Shown here: one piece after another, positions 6,538 to 8,605 of the stretch
Layout: each line of letters starts with the position of its first letter
Numbering within the stretch: the first letter of the stretch is position 1
Assembly (NCBI GenBank): GCA_027065245.1
Contig: JAMOOS010000229.1
Span: forward strand, 1-8,605
DNA: 8,605 nucleotides
From: Desulfuromonadaceae bacterium
Lineage (GTDB): Bacteria > Desulfobacterota > Desulfuromonadia > Desulfuromonadales > Desulfuromonadaceae
Direction: 5' to 3'
Notes under the pieces: model-generated
What the model was told of the DNA's origin: nothing
Databases searched by the model: none
What the model saw: the letters and a program-made list of their open reading frames with translations, nothing else
Position numbers and translations under genes: made by a program

Positions 6538-7554
6538 ATGCGGTCGGTTGTAGTTGCCGTCGACGCCATGGGTGGCGATAATGCGCCTGGCGTGGAGGTC
6601 GAAGGGGCTGTCGCTGCGGCGCGCAAGTGGGGGATGGGCGTGATACTGGTGGGAGATGCCGACAGTATCAGCCGTGAGTTGGACAAACACGATGTTAGTG
6701 GCCTGAATATAACCATCCATCATGCGTCGGAGGTGGTGAGTATGCACGATTCCGCCTCGGATGCCGTGCGGCGCAAAAAGGATTCGTCCATTCGTGTTGC
6801 CTACGATCTGGTTAAGCAGCAGCGCGCCCACGCTGTGGTAAGTGCCGGTAATTCCGGTGCTACCATGGCGGCGGGGATGTTTGTCGCCAAGCGGATTGAC
6901 GGTATCGAGCGCCCGGCTATATCTACCATCATGCCTAATGTCAGCGGCGAAACGCTTATCCTTGATGTGGGTGGCAATGTGGACTGCAAACCGGTGCATC
7001 TGGAGCATTTTGCTGTTATGGGCGATGTGTATGCCCGCTGCCTGATGGGCAAGCAGGCGCCGCGTATCGGTCTGTTGTCAAACGGTTCGGAGGAGAAAAA
7101 GGGTAACGATCTTACGCGTGATACCCATCAACTTCTGCGTCGGCATGAGTTTAATTATATCGGTTATGTCGAGGGGCGTGATCTCTACAACGGAGCGGTA
7201 GATGTTGTAGTATGTGACGGCTTTGTCGGCAATGTGGTATTGAAAGTTTCGGAGGGGCTGGCCGAGGCTATCGGTCAGATGTTACGTACGGAGATCGACT
7301 CGCGCATGTGCGCGCGCATGGGCTACTTGTTGTCGCGACCGGCATTCAGCGCTTTTAAAAAAAGGCTTGATTATGCCGAGTATGGCGGCGCGCCGTTGCT
7401 GGGGATTAAGGGCACCAGCATAATTTGCCACGGTGGTTCCAACGTCAAAGCGTTAACCAACGCTGTGGCACAGGCGGCTGAAAGTGTGAGGATGTCGGTC
7501 ATTGATGCTCTGATCGCCCAGATAGACGCCTGTAAGGCGCTTAGCCCGGGGTAG
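6538..7554 (+). CDS. plsX: Phosphate acyltransferase PlsX
   Basis: The protein has 338 residues, the usual length. PlsX makes acyl-phosphate from acyl-ACP and phosphate at the cytoplasmic face of the membrane; PlsY then uses it to acylate glycerol-3-phosphate, the first step of phospholipid synthesis. Conserved family blocks are AVDAMGGDNAP (7-17), SAGNSGATMA (102-111), NGSEEKKGND (182-191), CDGFVGNVVLK (226-236), YGGAPLLGIKG (282-292) and CHGGSN (297-302). The ATG at 6538 is preferred over the TTG one codon upstream: the weak CAGG site at 6524-6527 lies ten bases before the ATG. Only 15 bases separate it from rpmF, so co-transcription and perhaps translational coupling are likely. The last codons and the spacer to fabH contain two small hairpins. 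Confidence 0.97.
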   Translation: MRSVVVAVDAMGGDNAPGVEVEGAVAAARKWGMGVILVGDADSISRELDKHDVSGLNITIHHASEVVSMHDSASDAVRRKKDSSIRVAYDLVKQQRAHAVVSAGNSGATMAAGMFVAKRIDGIERPAISTIMPNVSGETLILDVGGNVDCKPVHLEHFAVMGDVYARCLMGKQAPRIGLLSNGSEEKKGNDLTRDTHQLLRRHEFNYIGYVEGRDLYNGAVDVVVCDGFVGNVVLKVSEGLAEAIGQMLRTEIDSRMCARMGYLLSRPAFSAFKKRLDYAEYGGAPLLGIKGTSIICHGGSNVKALTNAVAQAAESVRMSVIDALIAQIDACKALSPG

Positions 7555-7591
7555 TTTATTCCGGGGCGGACAGGTCAAAAGGGGAAGCAAA

Positions 7592-8572
7592 GTGAAACGA
7601 GCACGCATAATTGGTACCGGATCATATCTGCCAGCGAAGGTGCTGACAAATTTTGACCTGGAGAAGATGGTGGATACCAGCAACGAGTGGATTTCCACCC
7701 GCACCGGTATTGATGAGCGCCGTATCGCGGCCGATGATGAGATGACCTCTGATCTGGCGCTGATTGCGGCGCGCAACGCCATGGATATGGCAGGTGTAAA
7801 GGCCGAGGATATTGATCTCATTGTTGTTGGCACTATTACCGGCGATTACCCGTGGCCATCCACGGCGTGCATCGTGCAGGATAAGCTGGGAGCGATCAAT
7901 GCCGGCGCCTGGGATGTTTCTGCCGCCTGCAGCGGGTTTGTCTACGCTCTGTCTTCGGCGGTGCAGTTTATCAATGGCGGCAACGCCAAGCGTGCTCTGG
8001 TTATCGGTGCGGAGATTTTCAGTCGCATCATTGACTGGGAAGATCGCAATACCTGCATCCTTTTCGGCGACGGTGCCGGTGCCGTAGTGCTGGAGGCGCA
8101 GGAGGGCGATGCCGGGGTTTTGTCCACACATCTGAAGGCTGACGGTTCGTTCTGGGAACTGCTCTACCAACCGGGGTTCGGCGCAGTGCATCCCGCCAGT
8201 GTCTCCGGCATTGAACAGCGGCTGCCGTTTTTGCGCATGGCCGGTAACGAGGTGTTCAAGGTGGCGGTGCGTTCCATGTACGAGGTGGCCAACGAAGCGT
8301 TGACAGCCAACGATATGACCACTGCCGATCTCGCCATGCTGTTTCCCCATCAGGCTAACCGGCGTATTCTCGACGCAGTAAAAAAACGCCTGAAACTCAC
8401 TGACGAACAGATGTTTATCAACGTGGATAAGTGCGGAAACACTTCCGGCGCATCCATCCCTATCGCACTGGATGAAGCAAATCGCAAGGGGATGCTTAAA
8501 GAGGGCGATATCATAATGTTCGATGCCTTCGGCGGTGGCTTCACCTGGGGTTCTTGTCTGGTGCGCTGGTAG
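7592..8572 (+). CDS. fabH: 3-oxoacyl-ACP synthase III (FabH)
   Basis: The protein has 326 residues, full length for the family. FabH condenses acetyl-CoA with malonyl-ACP to start each fatty-acid chain in the type II pathway in the cytoplasm. The catalytic triad is present: C113 in SAACSGF, H253 in PHQANRR and N283 in NTSGAS. The N-terminal signature NEWISTRTGIDERRI and the C-terminal GGGFTWGSCLVRW are also typical. The start is GTG at 7592, supported by AGGGGA (7580-7585) six bases upstream; the protein then begins MKRARIIGTGSYLP as expected. It lies 37 bases after plsX in the same operon. Acetyl-CoA versus branched starter preference cannot be judged from this sequence. Confidence 0.97.
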   Translation: MKRARIIGTGSYLPAKVLTNFDLEKMVDTSNEWISTRTGIDERRIAADDEMTSDLALIAARNAMDMAGVKAEDIDLIVVGTITGDYPWPSTACIVQDKLGAINAGAWDVSAACSGFVYALSSAVQFINGGNAKRALVIGAEIFSRIIDWEDRNTCILFGDGAGAVVLEAQEGDAGVLSTHLKADGSFWELLYQPGFGAVHPASVSGIEQRLPFLRMAGNEVFKVAVRSMYEVANEALTANDMTTADLAMLFPHQANRRILDAVKKRLKLTDEQMFINVDKCGNTSGASIPIALDEANRKGMLKEGDIIMFDAFGGGFTWGSCLVRW

Positions 8573-8605
8573 TTTAATGCAAGGATTTGAAGGGTAACTA
8601 TACAG
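8573..8605. other. Short non-coding edge after fabH
   Basis: The 33 bases after the fabH stop contain no terminator hairpin. The only ATG (8577) runs into TAA after six codons. Further fatty-acid synthesis genes (typically fabD, fabG, acpP, fabF) are likely to start just beyond the edge, by analogy with other genomes. Confidence 0.4.

Noticed and set aside
7622..8350. 242-codon minus-strand frame opposite fabH
   Set aside because: The plus strand encodes a complete, unambiguous FabH with its catalytic triad. Long antisense frames are expected in GC-rich genes.

Overview
The window carries ordinary, tightly packed bacterial housekeeping genes plus one AT-rich, gene-free stretch. The genes are GC-rich with short spacers and overlapping coding ends. 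Two features point to a Gram-negative relative of the Desulfuromonadales/Desulfobacterota: a YceD/DUF177 protein with a cysteine-rich C-terminal knuckle, and a four-cysteine L32 followed by plsX and fabH. The taxonomic placement is inference from recognised families, not the result of a search.

Region A (1-4789, + strand) is a recombination and DNA-repair cluster. It opens with the C-terminal part of an AddB-like PD-(D/E)XK nuclease with an Fe-S cysteine set. Next comes a complete AddA/RecB-like UvrD-family helicase with its own C-terminal nuclease domain, then a small class I SAM-dependent methyltransferase. Each gene overlaps the next by 14-17 bases, so all three look translationally coupled. 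The first two probably form a two-nuclease AddAB-type machine that resects double-strand breaks.

Region B (4777-5172, - strand) is fxsA, a small inner-membrane protein. It is convergent with the methyltransferase gene and overlaps its end by 13 bases.

Region C (about 5173-5621) is an AT-rich divergent intergenic region between fxsA and yceD. It holds a strong sigma70-type promoter for the yceD operon and a weaker candidate promoter for fxsA. It also holds a cluster of AACAG/CAACAGTTT repeats with alternative hairpins, a thrice-repeated TGTGC(A/G)AA octamer, and a long imperfect hairpin followed by a T-tract that looks like an intrinsic terminator.

Region D (5622-8572, + strand) is the conserved yceD-rpmF-plsX-fabH operon. 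It links 50S subunit synthesis (DUF177 protein and L32) to the start of phospholipid and fatty-acid synthesis (PlsX and FabH). The remaining fab genes probably continue beyond the right edge.

I see no mobile element, CRISPR array, tRNA or rRNA. No convincing new biological system is visible. The best leads are the structured intergenic region and the coupling of a methyltransferase to the AddAB-like pair.
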